A DNA stretch of 64,000 nt from Solanum dulcamara (lineage: Eukaryota; Streptophyta; Magnoliopsida; Solanales; Solanaceae): positions 75,239,501 through 75,303,500 of the forward strand of contig NC_077240.1 in assembly GCF_947179165.1 (NCBI RefSeq), read 5' to 3'. This document shows positions 12,485 through 25,900 of this stretch, piece by piece. A program made the position numbers and the translations under genes. Below the pieces are notes generated by a model. It searched no databases. It was not told the DNA's origin and was given only the letters and a program-made list of their open reading frames with translations. Within the stretch, counting starts at the first letter, position 1. Every line of letters begins with the position of its first letter.

Positions 12485-12595
12485 TCCGGCAGCTCTGTAT
12501 GTTGTCGGCGTTTGAGTATAGAGAGAAGAGAGAGGATAGTATTGTAGAGAGAGATTTAGGGCAAATTATAATTTGAATTCAAATTTGAACCAATT

Positions 12596-12610
12596 CAATT
12601 CCCACTTAAT
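12596..12610. repeat. LINE target-site duplication, right copy
   Basis: Exact copy of the 15-bp sequence at 5345-5359. Confidence 0.9.
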
Positions 12611-15482
12611 TCATTCCCAACAAAAGACCTTAGCATATGCTATCAGATACGCGCATACACTATACGATTTATACCAGTTTGCCCGCGTACACACGCGTCG
12701 TCTTCTCCCTCAATTTTTCGGACAACATCACAAATCCACCACTCAAATGGTAATTTCTTCCCCCTCTCTTCATCTCTGACATTTTATAGAGCCCTTATTT
12801 TTTACTTTAATTCATATTTTCTTGCTCAAATCTAATTCAAATTAGGAGATATTAATCGAATCCAGATTTTTAGGGTATGTTTTTCTTTTATTTGACTTCT
12901 TCTTCATCCTTTTCAATCAATCTCGGTTCTTCCGCTCAAATCGTTATTAGGATTCCAATTTTTATTTTAGCTATAAATACATGGTATTAGTTATCGAAAA
13001 AAGGTCGACTTCTAGCCCCGAAGAAGACGCTGTTTTGAAAATACAAAACTCTTTAAACACCTAAATTTGGAGAAAACTAAAGGCTACAGCTGAAAATTTT
13101 GTTCGTTGTTCTCTGAGTCGAAATTGTGATGGCGGAAGCTGTGGTATTGCTAGCTCGTTCTCACCTCAGTTCGCTGCCCTAATAAAGGTAATATCATTCT
13201 TCGTTCTAAATGTTACTTAGCTACTTTATTTTCTTATTTTCTCTTTAGCTTAGAGTGATATATTGAGCTACGTTTCTTTTAAGTAAATATGACCAGTGAT
13301 GTTTGTTTTTATTTTTTTTATTTTTTAGTATGCATATTTCTTTTTCTTTTTCTTGTCTTTACGAATTTATCTCTCTAATTAATCATATAACTACTTAATT
13401 GAGTTAGTGGGTTTACGATGAAATAAATATATCTCTTTGACAGGGATATCAAGTGTTCTTTAAATAAGTAGTATTCTAATTTGAATAACTGGAGGAATAT
13501 GTTTGGCCCTCCAAGAACGAGATGAGATGTCTTCTTTAAGCTTTGAATTTTGAGCATGATTAGGAGCCTAATTGTGTTGATACCATTCGAAATTTGGAAT
13601 TGATGGTTATTCTTCTTGAATAATTTAGCTTTTCTTGTGTTTAATCTTGTTTAGCTAAAAAGTGAGCTTAAAAATGTGTCCAGTTGCAATGGTGACTTAG
13701 GGATAACTTGCTAACTTTTTTGTATGTTTACATTAATTTGGTTTACTTGCTCTTATTTGGTTAAAATAGATTGTATATGGGATTTTGATTTCGAGGGTTA
13801 AGAAATGATCGGTGGCATGGAATCTCTTTACTTTATGATTTTTTGTTGATTTTTATCTGCTTATGTGAAGTTGTCTCAATCTGAGTTATGAATTTGTCAA
13901 TTTTATTAAGAAGTAGGTTTAAAATCATCATGCTTTTAGCTTACAATATGGGTCGAACTTACTCTATCTAGCTACTGCTTTTTGTTAAAAATGTGAAAGA
14001 TTTCTAGTAGAGTATATTGGATAAAATTTATCTTCGAGTCTTGAATATTTGCTGACTTGTTTAGTTTTGATATTTGAATCTGAGGCTATATTATGATGTC
14101 AAATTAAACTAACTTGGATGTATTTCTTTTACCGTAGCCATGATTTTTTTAGTAAATTTTGGCAAATATATCGAATAATCTAGCTCATTTTTCTTGTTTA
14201 ATCATGTTTTGTCATCATCCCTCTTTGGGTTATTTTATTTATTTTTATTTATTTTTCCAAATTTTTTTCTTAAAAAATATGTTAAAATTTTTGAGTATAT
14301 TGTTTGGCATCTTATTCAAATGAAGTTGTTTACGTAAATATGGATGTTTTACCACTGTTAGGACTCTTTCCATTGAAATTTTGCCGCCTCATGCTTTTGG
14401 TGTAATTTGGTTTGGAGATACATATTTCTCTCCTCTGTTGAATCTTTAGATATTATTTAGTTGGTCTTTTAAATGCTAATTGATCATAACTTGTTATTAT
14501 TTAAGTCTTTAGATCTCTATGACTATTTCATGTCGGATTTAATGGAGTATGGATAAAATTATTAATTTTATCTTTTTTTGTTGCATGTAATGACCATCCG
14601 AGTCCATTGTGGACTTTATTTGGACTTTATTTTTCCCTTCGCATTTTTCGTATTGAGCCACGGAGACTTGAAACCCACCAAATTTTCTTTATCAAGTCAA
14701 TCTCATCAAGGAACCTGATACACATTGAAAGGGAAGTCGGTGAACAGGTTTATGGAAGCAAATATACAGTGATATACATGCCGGATACATGAAAAAGTAG
14801 ATGATATACACATTGTATATATCAGTATACGTGTTGATATACATGGAAATGGGTCACTGGCCCAAAAACGAGGCAAGCACAACTATGTTAGAAATTAGGA
14901 CAAGTTAATGATTCTGTTGGGGACTTAATTAGGTTCTAACCATTAGATTTGATTGTTTATTTGACTAACTGTTTGAGTTTGTAATAATTAGTAATTCTTG
15001 TTTTTCTTAATTGCGCAATTATGTGTTTAATTTATATATTAAACTGTCATTTGCATTTCATGGCATCTTCCGATTGAATGTATAGTATATTAAAGAACGA
15101 TTTTGCGAAATTGCAGTCAGGATTTTTATACTTAATCCTTTTTTGGAACGATCAATAATTTATTGATATGTCATGCGTTCAATGGTTATAGTAAGTTCTA
15201 GTCTGAGTTGTCCGCTTGAGTTATCAGTCTTGCAAAAATCACTCTTAGTCAACCTAGCGTAGAGCGAAATCAAAATTCTGATTTAGCGCATTGACCTAAG
15301 ATGATCAAATACCCAAGGCGTATTGGGCCCATTAGAAGCCCACCTTATTTCTACTTGGCCCATTGGTTGATAAAAGACAATTATGCTTGTGTTTAAGTGT
15401 TTAATTGAAGGATGTATATGTCATTTTTAAACAAGTCAATTATCCAACAGGGGTGGGAGTAACTTATTTTCTTTCTTATAGG
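12611..15482 (+). other. Ogre-like LTR/leader region, noncoding
   Basis: Nearly 2.9 kb has no convincing gene. The sequence continues the LTR interrupted by the LINE. It contains a TATA-like CTATAAATAC at 12971-12980 and T-rich stretches. A short cluster of GATATACA motifs (14771, about 14803, 14836) resembles the 5' leader of Ogre-type elements. The end of the 5' LTR and the primer-binding site should lie here, but I could not recognise either. ORFs at 13375 and 14607 have no family features. Confidence 0.5.
12971..12980 (+). promoter_or_regulatory. Candidate TATA box of Ogre-like LTR
   Basis: CTATAAATAC in an otherwise T-rich stretch upstream of the ORF1 and gag genes. Supported by motif only. 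Confidence 0.35.
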
Positions 15483-17074
15483 ATGGACCCAATAGACGAA
15501 CCCTTGAGAACCCGGATGGTGACTCTACCTCATCCTTACATCTGATTGTGGTGGAAATTTATGAACAACGAAGACAAGAAAAAGGTTTGAAGTCACATAG
15601 GCCATATCCCGTCAATTATGGAAATGGAGGCTTGACCTGATTTAGTTGGAACACTAGTGAAATTTTGGGACAGTGATAACATGGTGTTTAGATTTAGGAA
15701 AGTAGAAATAACCTCAACTATCGAGGAAGTCCTTGCTAGTTACGAGAGTATAGGCATGTGTAACAAACGGAAGCATAAGCCTGATTGTGATCTTCTTATT
15801 CTCAAAATATGGGATTTTGACAAGATCAAGGAAGAACTTTCACTTGTCAAAGCTAAATGGATGGAAAGGCTTTCCGGACCGAATATTCCATTTCAAAAAC
15901 TTTACCCTTGATTTGGAAGAGCAAGAGCTTTCGAAAAGTATCAAGACGAATTTGTCTCAAAGGAAAAATGGAAGGAAACACGTCCCCTTGTGTTTTCAAT
16001 ATCCTTACTTGGGACAATGGTGTTTTCCCAAGGCCCAAACTAAACTATCCATCCAAGTATAGTAATGGTCACTCATGCATTTTCAATAGGGTAAACTACG
16101 GGTCCACAATCAAGTACTATACTTTGGCGCCCATGAATTTTGCAAAAATTTATCGAGCTTTGGATAAGTGTAAAAATGGTGGACGATTCTTTCAAAGATG
16201 TAATCTGATACTTCAATGGTGGATGATGAGATACTTGCTCAAAGCTCATGACCTAGAACATCTAAATCCTTTGAGACGACCAGACAAACTTGAAGGTCAT
16301 GGTTGATGGTTATATTGTAATCATTTTCACAGAACTGGAGGTCAAAAATTCTGATATCCAAAGCTTTAGGGATTAAGATAAGAAAACCTGCAATGGTCAA
16401 TCGAGAGTATGGTGCTACTAGAGCAAATAACGACTTGAGAGTAAAAAGTTCCTTACTTGATATTAATTGGATTAAGGAAAACCCGACCGTATGCCCCCGC
16501 TCGAGTCCTTAGACAACTAGGAGGAAAACAGGAACTTCCACAAACCGTAAACATGAGAAAGTTTGCAATGGACCACGAAAGTGGCCAAGTCTCTTTTGCT
16601 GAACAGATAATTAAAACATGAAAAACTCAAAGGGTGTTGGGTGAGTCATTGCCGAATAGATTTCAACCTGAGTGTTCTGCGGAGTACAGGGAGTGGTTAA
16701 ACAAGAACCTTACCGAAATCATCGAACCAGGGCCGAATGTCTCTCATCATGTTGCAGATTTTGGTGCTAAACATCAAATTTGACTCTTTTAGCTCCAAGA
16801 GAAGTATGAGAAAAATGAGTTGGATCATCAATACCGACGTTTAGAAGACGCCAAAGTCATATCCCAACTAAGGAAAGAGCTATGAAGAGCGAGACATTGC
16901 ATGTCTGAGTTAGATGATAGCATGGAGCAACAGATTCAGTTCATAAAAAGGTTCAGGCATCAAAAAAGGGCTCAGTTAGCAAGATATCATATGTGGGCAA
17001 ACAGATATGCCTTATGGGAAGGAGTCAGCATCGCCAAGAAAACCAAACTTATTGAAGGATTAGAAGAAGCATAA
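15483..17074 (+). pseudogene. Ogre/Tat ORF1 (DUF7745-like), degenerate
   Basis: Ogre-type elements carry an extra ORF between the 5' LTR and gag that encodes a protein of unknown function. Here a reading frame starts MDPIDEPLRTRMVTLPHP at 15483, then breaks at several stops and frameshifts. The diagnostic phrase is KFWDSDNMVFRFRKVEITST (15660 on), which matches the FWD...VFRF..FE.TPT consensus of this domain. Pieces are visible in all three forward frames up to 16306 and again through a charged, coiled-coil-like tail rich in Glu/Lys/Arg (about 16800-17070), ending LIEGLEEA. It lies 437 bp upstream of the gag start. Function unknown; assignment to the Ogre ORF1 family is fairly confident, exact boundaries are not. 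Confidence 0.7.
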
Positions 17075-17511
17075 AGTTCATTATTATCCCTTGTGTGGGA
17101 TTGCTTTTATTTGTACTTTATTTTGTTATTTTCATTCTGAGCTTATGTACTATTTTGAGGTTTATTCAAAATGTTTTTAAAGTAATTTGGGGATAATAAA
17201 TTATCTTTAAAAACATATACATCATTCAATTCGCTACCCTTGGCACAAAAGGGTCACACATCTGTTTAGAACGCGCAATAAATATTTATGTGTCTTATGT
17301 GTTTATTTGTTTTATTAGATGTGATATTTTGCATTACATCAACAAACACTAACATATTTGTTTTTGAGTTATTTTTCTTTTATCAGGTAATTAGAATTGA
17401 TCTGTGTTGAATTCAAACTGATCGACCAGCCTTACTTCACGAGATCTAAAGCAATCATACCACCCTTTCCTGAACAATCTTCAAAAAAAATCAGAAAAAA
17501 GCAAAGGCAAA
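17075..17511 (+). other. ORF1-gag spacer of the Ogre-like element
   Basis: AT-rich sequence of 437 bp between ORF1 and gag. It contains TTTGTACTTTATTTTG-type T-rich runs and an A-rich run just before the gag ATG. No gene or clear regulatory motif. Confidence 0.5.
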
Positions 17512-19190
17512 ATGATTGGTACCCCTGAGGAAACAAGAATAATGGACGTTATCATCATAAGTTCTGAACTTATCGATCAGAGTGAATTGATCACTCAATT
17601 GATGCAACGGATCACAGATATGCAGGAAGAGTTACAGCAGATCAAGAATATGGCCAAATTAGCTATTGCAGCGAATGCACCTCCTCTCGATACTAGAAGA
17701 CCTCCACCCCCTTTTCTATCGCTCAGCTCCCCAATACCCAACTACTTCCCTATCCATACCATAGGACCCATCACGTCCAACACTCACACTATTGATTTGA
17801 CTGTGTCCAATGCTCCCTATGCCAGCATTTCTTACCAGACACCACCCCCACCAAATCAGAACCAAATACCCAACACTAGTCACTCCTAAAACTTCACACC
17901 AATTTACCAAATACCACCATCAGTTTCCCACAACCCACATGTTTTGCCTAGCCAACTTGTGCACCCTACAGTAGCATTTCAAACTCCAGCGACTTATGCA
18001 ATCCCTGAAACATATCCTAGCCTTCCCATGCAACCAGAACTGGATCATTATGAAGAAATGGAGAGAGAGTGGAAGTTGAAAGAAGAAAAGTGAGAGAAAG
18101 AAATGAGCGCTATGAAAGATGCCATCTCCCAAGTAGTAAAGAGTGTTCAATATTCAAAGAAAATCACAAGACTTGAGTATGAGGACCTTTGTATGCACCC
18201 TGATTTGGAGATACCCGAAGGTTACAAAATTCCAAAGTTTGACACCTTCAATGGCGTTGGAAATCCCATGGCCCACCTGCGAGGTTATTGTGACAAGCTT
18301 GTAGGTATTGAAAAATGATGCATTGGTCATGAGGTTGTTCAGCAAGAGCCTAAGTGGAGAGGTGTTAGAATGGTTCACTTCTCAGAAACTGCGTCAGTGG
18401 TCAGCATGGGGGGCTTTGGCCAAAGATTTCTTAGAAAGATTCCAATTTAATGTAGAATATATCCCTGATAGATATTATTTGGAAAAGATAAAAGCAAAAA
18501 TCTACGGAGAATTATCATGAGTATGCATATCGCTAGAGAAAACAAGCCACCAAAATACAACCTGTAATGTCGAAAAGTGAAATAACCACTATTTTTATTC
18601 GGGCTCAGGAGCCTGAATATTATGAAAGGATGTTGCCCATGATGGGACAGAAGTTCTCTGAACTGATTAAGATAGGAGAAGCCATAGAGGATGGTCTTAA
18701 TTCTGGAGAGGTTACAAGTCTTACTTCTTTGCAAGCCACAAACAAAGACTCATCGTCTGTTACCACAGGATTTCCTAATAAAAAGAAGAAGGATGTGTTT
18801 ATTGTGTCTTTTAGCGCAAGACCAAAACCACAAAGATATTTTGAGTGAAGTTCTGCCATTGGAAACTCCAATCAATTCCTTTCTCCAAATAACTACCCAC
18901 CATCTCCACAAATTCCAATCCCACTCTACTATGCTCAACCAAACTATTAAGCATCCCCACCTATCTACCAAAATCATCAACCAGCATACCAAAATACAGG
19001 TCAAATTCATTAAGCCAATGCACCAGCCTACCAAAATCCTAGACAAAATAACCAAAATACCAACAACCTACCTTGCCCTAACCTAGAAAGAAAGCCTCCT
19101 CAAGTCTTCACTCCTTTAGCAGAAACACGTACCCCTCTTTGAGAATCTAAGAGCAGCAGGAATGATTCAGTTAATAGAAGCAAAGATGAT
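17512..19190 (+). pseudogene. Ogre/Tat gag, degenerate
   Basis: Structural capsid polyprotein of an Ogre-type element. The start MIGTPEETRIMDVII at 17512 is followed by a short coiled coil (LITQLMQRITDMQEELQQI). A long Pro/Asn/Thr-rich linker follows, interrupted by a TAA near 17887 and a TGA near 18091. The capsid region begins with LEIPEGYKIPKFDTFNGVGN, after which a frameshift near 18318 moves the frame (EVLEWFTSQKLRQWSAWGAL). A further segment, MSKSEITTIFIRAQEPEYYE, runs from 18567. At least two frameshifts and several stops exclude function. Confidence 0.8.
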
Positions 19191-20480
19191 AATTTCTACA
19201 TCGAGGTTCACCAACGATGTGCCTATCATTCTGGAGGGGTGGGACATGATACAGAAGGATGTATCAACTTGAAACACAAAATTCAAGACTTGATTGACAT
19301 CATTATTATCACTCTCCAAGACCCTACCCCCAATGTGAATGATAACTCTTTGCCTGATTACAGGGGAGCAACCATAAATATGATCGAAAAAGAAGAAAAT
19401 TGGCTCTCTAATAAGACCAGAAGGAAAGAAGATGTTAATTCATTCATTCCAACAGTAGACTCATTAACCATAAAGGCTCGTTCAGATTTTGTGTTGATAA
19501 CCACGCCTCATCAGGCATTCGCTTTGGCAGCAGAAGAAAGCCATGCCCAATCCAAAGAAAAGTTTGTTGTGCAGAAAGATATAGTGCAAGGAATGACGTA
19601 TTCTGGAAGATGTTATATTCCATAGGAGAGGACTCAAGTAATGCAAATGAAAGAGAACCAAAAGAGGCCAATAATAAAAGGTGAAGTTGAAGAGTTTTGG
19701 CAAAAAATGCAATCCAAGGAATACTCCATTGTCAAGCATTTGGAAATGACCCCAGCTTAAATTTCTGTTTGGGCTCTATTAATGAGTTCTGAGTACCATC
19801 AGCAAGCATTATTGAAGGTACTTGATGAACCATATGTATCGACGATAACAAGTGGTGAGAATCTGGCCGCCAAATCTCTTTTCAAGGAGAAGAGTTGCCG
19901 CTTGAAGGAATGATGCACAACCGAGCCCTATATATTATCGTCAAATATAGGGGAAAGTTTGTGGCTCGAGTGTTAATTGATAACGGCTCAGGACTAAATA
20001 TTTGCCCATTATCAACCCTTTCTTAGTTAGATTATGACATAGGGAAAATTCATCAAAATCGGATGAATGTAAGAGCATTTTATGTTGCACAAAGAGATAC
20101 CATGGAGAATGTAGACTTGTGCATCCAAATGGAGCCTACAGAATTTTCTACTGAGTTTCAGGTAATGGGTATAGCCACAAGCTACAACTTATTGCTAGAA
20201 TGACCATAGATACATGCGGACGGGTTAGTTTTATCCACATTGCATCAGCTGTTGAAATTTATTTGGGAGGACCATGAGATTATCATTTAGGGTGAAGGAA
20301 GTGACCTTAGTTACCCTGGCTCCTCGGTTCCCTTTATTGAAACATCTCTTAAATCTACCAATTTTCACATAGTGGAGATAATGAACGCTGATGATGAAGA
20401 TACAACACCTCAAGTACCAATGCCACTAGTGTACAAAATGCATTCCATAATTTTGTTGAGAAGCAGGTTTAAACCTAACA
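19191..20480 (+). pseudogene. Ogre/Tat gag-pro junction and aspartic protease, degenerate
   Basis: A Tat-lineage Cys/His motif (CAYHSGG..GHDTEGCINLKHK, 19210-19290) precedes the protease. The protease active site is LIDNGSGLNICPLSTL near 19973-20020, where Asp-Asn-Gly-Ser stands for the usual D-T/S-G-S. Several stops interrupt the domain (for example near 20025 and 20200). It would process the gag-pol polyprotein in a functional element. Its position after gag and before the reverse transcriptase is normal. Confidence 0.75.
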
Positions 20481-22680
20481 TGGGTTAGGGAAGAACTTGG
20501 ATGGAATATCTGAACCTCTTTCTATCCCATCTAAAACTTTCCCCTTTAGCATCGGTTATATCCCAATAGAGAAAGAATTATTTGAAGGTGATACAAGGAT
20601 GAAGCATAATTGTCATATAAGCCTAATCCAAGTCTGTACCAGTCATTTTCTTCCAAAGCTTCAAAGTCTTGATCTAGTGGAAGGGATGGGAATATTGTTT
20701 GATGAAGAAGATTGTGCCGTGATCTTGGAGGAAGAAACGGGGACATCAGACATCCATGATGCTGAGCCAAAGGAGAAATTATCAAATTGGACGTCCGCGC
20801 TGCTCTTAGTTTCTCGCTCATCTTGGTAGATAAAGACATATTATCTACTTACTTTTAAATCAGTAATAGTTCGAAGGAGACCCGAGACCCACCCTTTATG
20901 TTATTTGTATCTAGTTATGCTTTAAATTACCTTTGTGATATTTGAAAAAAGGCAGATTGATCCATAGTCCTAGCCAAAGTTTGTATTTCTTTTGGTTTAA
21001 ATAAAGACCTCCTTTATTGCAAAATTTACTTATTATTTGCTTTTCGGTCTATATTTTACTTATCTAACTTTGTTTGCTTATTATTTCAGTAAAAATAACT
21101 TAAAACCTACCAATATCATGTCATGTCACAAGCTAAATGAACAAAATGAGAAAGATGGTGATGAGTTCGAGGATTATGATGAAGAGGCTACAATACCCAA
21201 ACACCTCGTCAAGGGATTGAAACAATTTAAGGAGCAATATAAGCCAAATTAAGAGGAAATCGAGGTTGTGAATCTAGGAGGTGATTAGTGCATCAAGGAA
21301 ATCAGAATCAGTGTCCATTTAACAAAAGCTCAGAGGAAGGAACTTATCACTTTGCTTAGAGAGTACATCGATATATTTGCTTGGTCTTATGATGATATGT
21401 CAGGTTTGAGAGTATAGACATCGTTTCTCATAAATTGTCAATCAATTTGGATTGCAGTCCGATAAAACAAAAGACACGAAAGTTCAAGAAAGATTTGAGT
21501 TTGAGGATTAAAGAAGAGGTTACCAAGCAAATTCAATCCAAAGTTATGGAAGTGACACAGTATTCGACTTGGTTAGACAACATTGTTCCAGTCCTTAAGA
21601 AAGATGGCAAGATCAGAATCTATGTTGATTATAGAGATCTGAATAAAGTTAGCCCTAAAGATAACTTTCCATAACCAAATATCCACATTCTCATTGATAA
21701 TTATGCCAAGCATGAGATGCATTCATTCATGGATTGCTATGCGGGTTATCACCAAATTCTAATGGATGAAGAAGATTCATTATCGATTAATGCCATTTGT
21801 CTCAAGAATGCTGGGACCACTTACGTGAGAGCCATGACGATCATTTTTCATGATATGATTCACAAGAAAATTGAACTGTACGTGAATGATATCATTATCA
21901 AATCCTGCAAGAGTGCGATCATTTGACTTACTTGAAGAAGTTTTTTTTATTATCTACGCAAATACAACTTAAAATTAAATCCATTAAATGTGCTTTTGGA
22001 GTGTCAGCTGACAAGTTATTGGGGTTTATAGTCAGTAAGAGGGGTATCAAGCTTGATGCTGCTAAAATCAAGGCTATTCAAGAATTAGCTTCACCAAAGA
22101 CCAAGAAGGAAGTGATGAGCTTCTTGGGAAGATTGAATTACATCAACCAATTCATAGCTCAGTTCACGTTGATTTGTGAGCCTATCTTTAAGCTGCTGAA
22201 AAAAAATGCATTGACAAAATGAATCAAAAGTGTCAGACAGCTTTTGATGCTATCAAAAGTTACTTGAATAATACACCAGTGTTAGTTCCTCCGAGGGAAG
22301 GAATTCCGTTGTTGCTATATATTTCTGTCTCAGATAATAAATTTGGATGCGTTCTAGGTCAACATAATGATACTGGAAAGAAGGAATGATCAATCTATTA
22401 CTTAAGCAAGAAGTTTACTCCATACGAGGCTCGTTATACTCTTTTGGAGAAAACTTGTTGTGCTTTAACCTAGATTGCTCAAAATTTGATACATTACTTA
22501 TCTTCGTATACTACATATCTCATTTCTAAGATGGATCCATTAAAGCATATCTTTTAGAAAGCGATGTCGATCGAGAAGTTGACAAAATGGAAAATGTTGT
22601 TAAGTGAGTTCGATATTGTGTGTCTGACCTAAAAGCGATAAAAGCACAAGTCTTAGCTGATCATCTTGTATAAAATCCAG
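20481..22680 (+). pseudogene. Ogre/Tat reverse transcriptase and RNase H, degenerate
   Basis: The RT region is recognisable in fragments: the pre-RT acidic segment with EEATIPKHLVKGLKQF, then IYVDYRDLNKVSPKDNFP near 21620, and HSFMDCYAGYHQILMDEED. The catalytic box reads LYVNDIIIKS instead of Y-x-D-D, so an essential Asp is lost. LLGFIVSKRGIKLD and SFLGRLNYINQFIAQFT follow, then a thumb/RNase H part (VLGQHNDTGKKE, YYLSKKFTPYEARYTLLEK). Stops are frequent (22220, 22388, 22473, 22558). The order is that of a Ty3/gypsy pol. Confidence 0.8.
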
Positions 22681-24480
22681 TAGATGAAGCATATGAACCT
22701 CTCAGAACTTATTTTCCCAATGAAGAGGTATCATTTATAGGAGAAGATATCTCTGAAGCATACCCTGGTTGGAGGGTATTTTTTATGGGGCCGTGAATAA
22801 TGAAGGAAAACGAATTGGAGCATTCCTAATATCAGAATCTGTCCAACATTATCCTATGGCGACCAAACTTTGATTTCATTGCACGAACAACATGGCTGAG
22901 TATGAAGCATGCATCATGGGTCTAAAGATGGTTATCGATAAGGACATTCAATAGTTGCTGGTAATCGGACATTCAGATTTGCTGATTTATCAGGTTCAAG
23001 GTGAATGGTCTGTGAAGAATTCGAAGATTGCACCGTTCGTAAAGTTAGTGCAAAGGTTGTGTAGAAGGTTCCGTAAGGTCAAATTTAGGCATACTCCAAG
23101 GTTGCAGAATGAATTTTCTAACGCTCTTGCTACTATTTTCTTAATGATCAAACATCCGGATACAAGTTACATTGACCCTCTAGAGAGATATTTGAAAGAA
23201 CAATTCGCTCATTATTCACATATCGAAGCAGAACTAGATAGAAGGCCTTGGAATTTTGACTTAAAAAAATATCTGGAAACCAAAGCTTATCCAGATAATA
23301 CGTCTTTCAATCAGAAGAAAGCAATACGTCGAATGGCTAACAATTTCTATCCAAGTGGAGAAACCCTTTATAGGAGGACTCGAGATATGGGACTTCTCAG
23401 ATGTGTCAATGCCATTGAAGCTACGAAGCTTGTCAAACAAATTCACACGGGAGTTTGTGGGACTCATATAAATGGGCTTACCTTAGCGAAAAAGATCATT
23501 CGAGTCAGCTATTTTTGGATGACTATGGAGCATGATTGTTGTAAGTATATGCAAAAATTTCATCAATGTCAAGTGCACGGTGATTTGATTTGAGTACCTC
23601 CTTACGAACTCAATGCTATGAGTTCTCCTTGGCCATTTGTGGCTTGGGGTATAGATATCATTGGTCCAATAGAGCCAGCCACCTCTAATGGACATAGGTT
23701 CATTCTAGATGCCATTGGTTACTTCACCAAATAGGTGGAAGCAGCCTCGTATAAATCAGTTACGAAGAACATAGTAGCAGACTTCATCCGTAATAATTTT
23801 ATATGTAGATTTGGAATATCGGATTCCATCATTACCGATAATGTAGAAAATATCAATAGTCATTTGATGAAAGAGATATGTGCGCAATTCAAGATTAATT
23901 ACTTAAACTCAACCACGCATCGTCATCAAATGAATGGATCCGTAGAAGCTGCCAACATGAACATCAAAAAGATCTTAAGGAAAATGATTGACAATCACAG
24001 AGGTTGGCATGAGTTGTTGCCATATGCTTTGTTAGGTTACCGAACGACTGTCAGAACATCAATTGGAGCAATCCCATACTTTCTAGTATATGGGACGGAA
24101 GTCATAATTCTCGTCGAAGTGAAAATACCTTCGTTGAGAATCATTCAAGAAGCTGAATTGAGCAACGTTGATTGAGTTTGTAATCAAATTGAACATTTAG
24201 ATTTGATTGATGAAAAGAGAATGTCCGCCATTTTCCATGGTCAATTGTACAAACAAAGAATGATTCATGCTTTTAACAAGCGAGTGAGACCAAAATTGTT
24301 TGAAGTTGGTCAGTTGGTTCTCAAAGCATTTTTTCACATCAAGATGAATATAAAGGAAAGTTCGTGCCAAATTGGCAAGGACCATACATAGTTCGTAAAG
24401 TATTATTTGTAGGTGCCTGAATATTATTCAAAATGGATGGCCAAGAGTGGCCGAAACGAAAACTCAGATGCCGTGAAGAG
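22681..24480 (+). pseudogene. Ogre/Tat second (archaeal-type) RNase H and integrase, degenerate
   Basis: The hallmark of the Tat lineage, a second RNase H, is visible as NNMAEYEACIMGLKMVIDKD (22890) and VIGHSDLLIYQVQGEWSVKN. Integrase follows: zinc-finger region with QIHTGVCGTHINGLTLAKKI and HQCQVH (stop near 23592), then the core with WGIDIIGPIEPA, a TAG at 23732, SIITDN and MNGSVEAANMNIKKILRKMI. The D-D-E residues are therefore still present. The C-terminus fades after 24175, with stops and frameshifts up to about 24480. It was once a 5'-gag-pro-RT-RH-aRH-INT pol. Confidence 0.85.
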
Positions 24481-25722
24481 ATACTACATTTGAAGGTTCA
24501 TAGTTTTCTTTTATCACTTTACCTGTAATTGTTTGTTTGCTTGTAATAGTTTCTATGCTTTTTTGTTTCAAATTAACCCTCCTCTTTGTAATGAACTACG
24601 TCTGACTTGAATTCTCAAGAATGAGATACGTAGGCGGCCTATATCAGATTCAGTCACCCCTTTATCTATTTTCAATATCCTTTATTGGTGTTTAAACTAC
24701 ATCTGACCTGAATTTTCAAAAATGAGATACGTAGGTGACCTATCTCGGCCTCGGTCATTTTCCTATTAAAATGTCCCATTTCTCATCTATCTCCCAAGAG
24801 AAAAACTGCCTTTGACCTGATTCCTGCCTCAATGGGATACTTAGGCGCCACAATGGTTCGGTTATGTCTCCCATAAATTCTCTATTTATAATAGAAACTG
24901 GATAAAATTTTTGAGAGGGACTCAAATATTTCAAAGAAGATCTTTCTACAGAAGAGTCAAAACTGAGGTGCATCAGGAAAAACAACTGGGAGAGAATCTT
25001 TCAGAGGGTCTCAAAAATTCTACAAATCTCTTATTGGTAGTTTGATATTCACCAAGACATCAAACAAGGATAGAATTTTTTGATGATGACCTCAAAAATT
25101 TATCAAGAAGTATCACACATTCAAAAGCAGTTTTGAATATTTTCAACATGATCAGAAATTTAAAGCTAACTACAAATGATCTTCCGCATCATCGGAAGAT
25201 TTTGGTCAGCTTCAAAAGTTCAAGACTAGATTCAAATGATCCTCAACATTATTAGAAATTTAATGTCAAACTCAACAATCTCCAGCACCATCAGAGTTCA
25301 GATTCAACTAAAAAACAATTCAGCTATGTTAGAACTTTCCAACTTCAACCCTCAAGGATTCTCAGAATTCTCCTAACGAGCTATCAAACCTGCTTAAAGC
25401 TTTGAAAAGGCATTGGCTCTCTAAAAAAAACGATTTCCTATCGTTGCATGACTTTGATATCATGCTGGACTTTACTTTGGCTACTAATAAGGGGGTTGGG
25501 GTTTGACAAAGAAAGACCAAGGACGTTCATCTAAGTTATGCGTGACATGACATCTGACAGTGACCCTTTCTAAATTGCTTTCCAAAAACTCATCTTTTTT
25601 AAAAGCTTTTAATACATCGAATATTTTTGCATAAATATATTTTAGTATTATATCTACAAAGAAGTGGGGAATCAGAGAAAGCAATCAAAGATAGCAAGAC
25701 AGGGAGAAAACAAACAGAGTAT
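24481..25722 (+). other. Ogre-like 3' noncoding region with polypurine tract
   Basis: No gene. It contains two diverged copies of a phrase ATGAGATACGTAGG (near 24630 and 24722), each preceded by TCTGACTTGAATT-like or TCTGACCTGAATT-like text, and a related third (GGGATACTTAGGCG near 24833). This is typical of Tat/Ogre 3' UTRs. A polypurine-like run TAAGGGGGTTGGGG lies at 25488-25501 and would mark the 3' LTR start. The sequence is cut at 25722 by the Athila insertion and resumes at 37001. Confidence 0.6.
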
Positions 25723-25900
25723 TGATCTTGGGCGCATTTATAAGCCCATGCACTATGTTTGGCCATTGTTATATGGCATTCTGAGAAGTAATTGAAGCCA
25801 AATGACGTGTTTTGGATGAATATCAAGCAAGTATGAAATAAGGTATGAGTTCCAATATATGCAGGAATTTTTCAAAGCAAAAGGCAGGAAAAATGGTCCT

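Larger units (their letters stand above)
5360..12595 (-). mobile_element. Near full-length L1-clade LINE
   Basis: A 7.24-kb non-LTR retrotransposon on the minus strand, flanked by an exact 15-bp duplication. It has a short 5' leader of about 111 nt, ORF1 (12484-9505) and ORF2 (9508-5342) encoding endonuclease, reverse transcriptase, a zinc-binding domain and RNase H. The 5' end appears complete. At the 3' end there is no poly(A) tail: the element stops at ...AAAAAGGATAAAC, and the ORF2 frame runs into the target duplication before meeting a stop. It sits in the Ogre-like LTR. Confidence 0.9.

Noticed and set aside
15505..15525. A TGGTGACTCTACC stretch considered as the Ogre primer-binding site
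   Set aside because: It matches only the first few positions of known Tat primer sites, is inside the ORF1 reading frame and has no LTR end before it.
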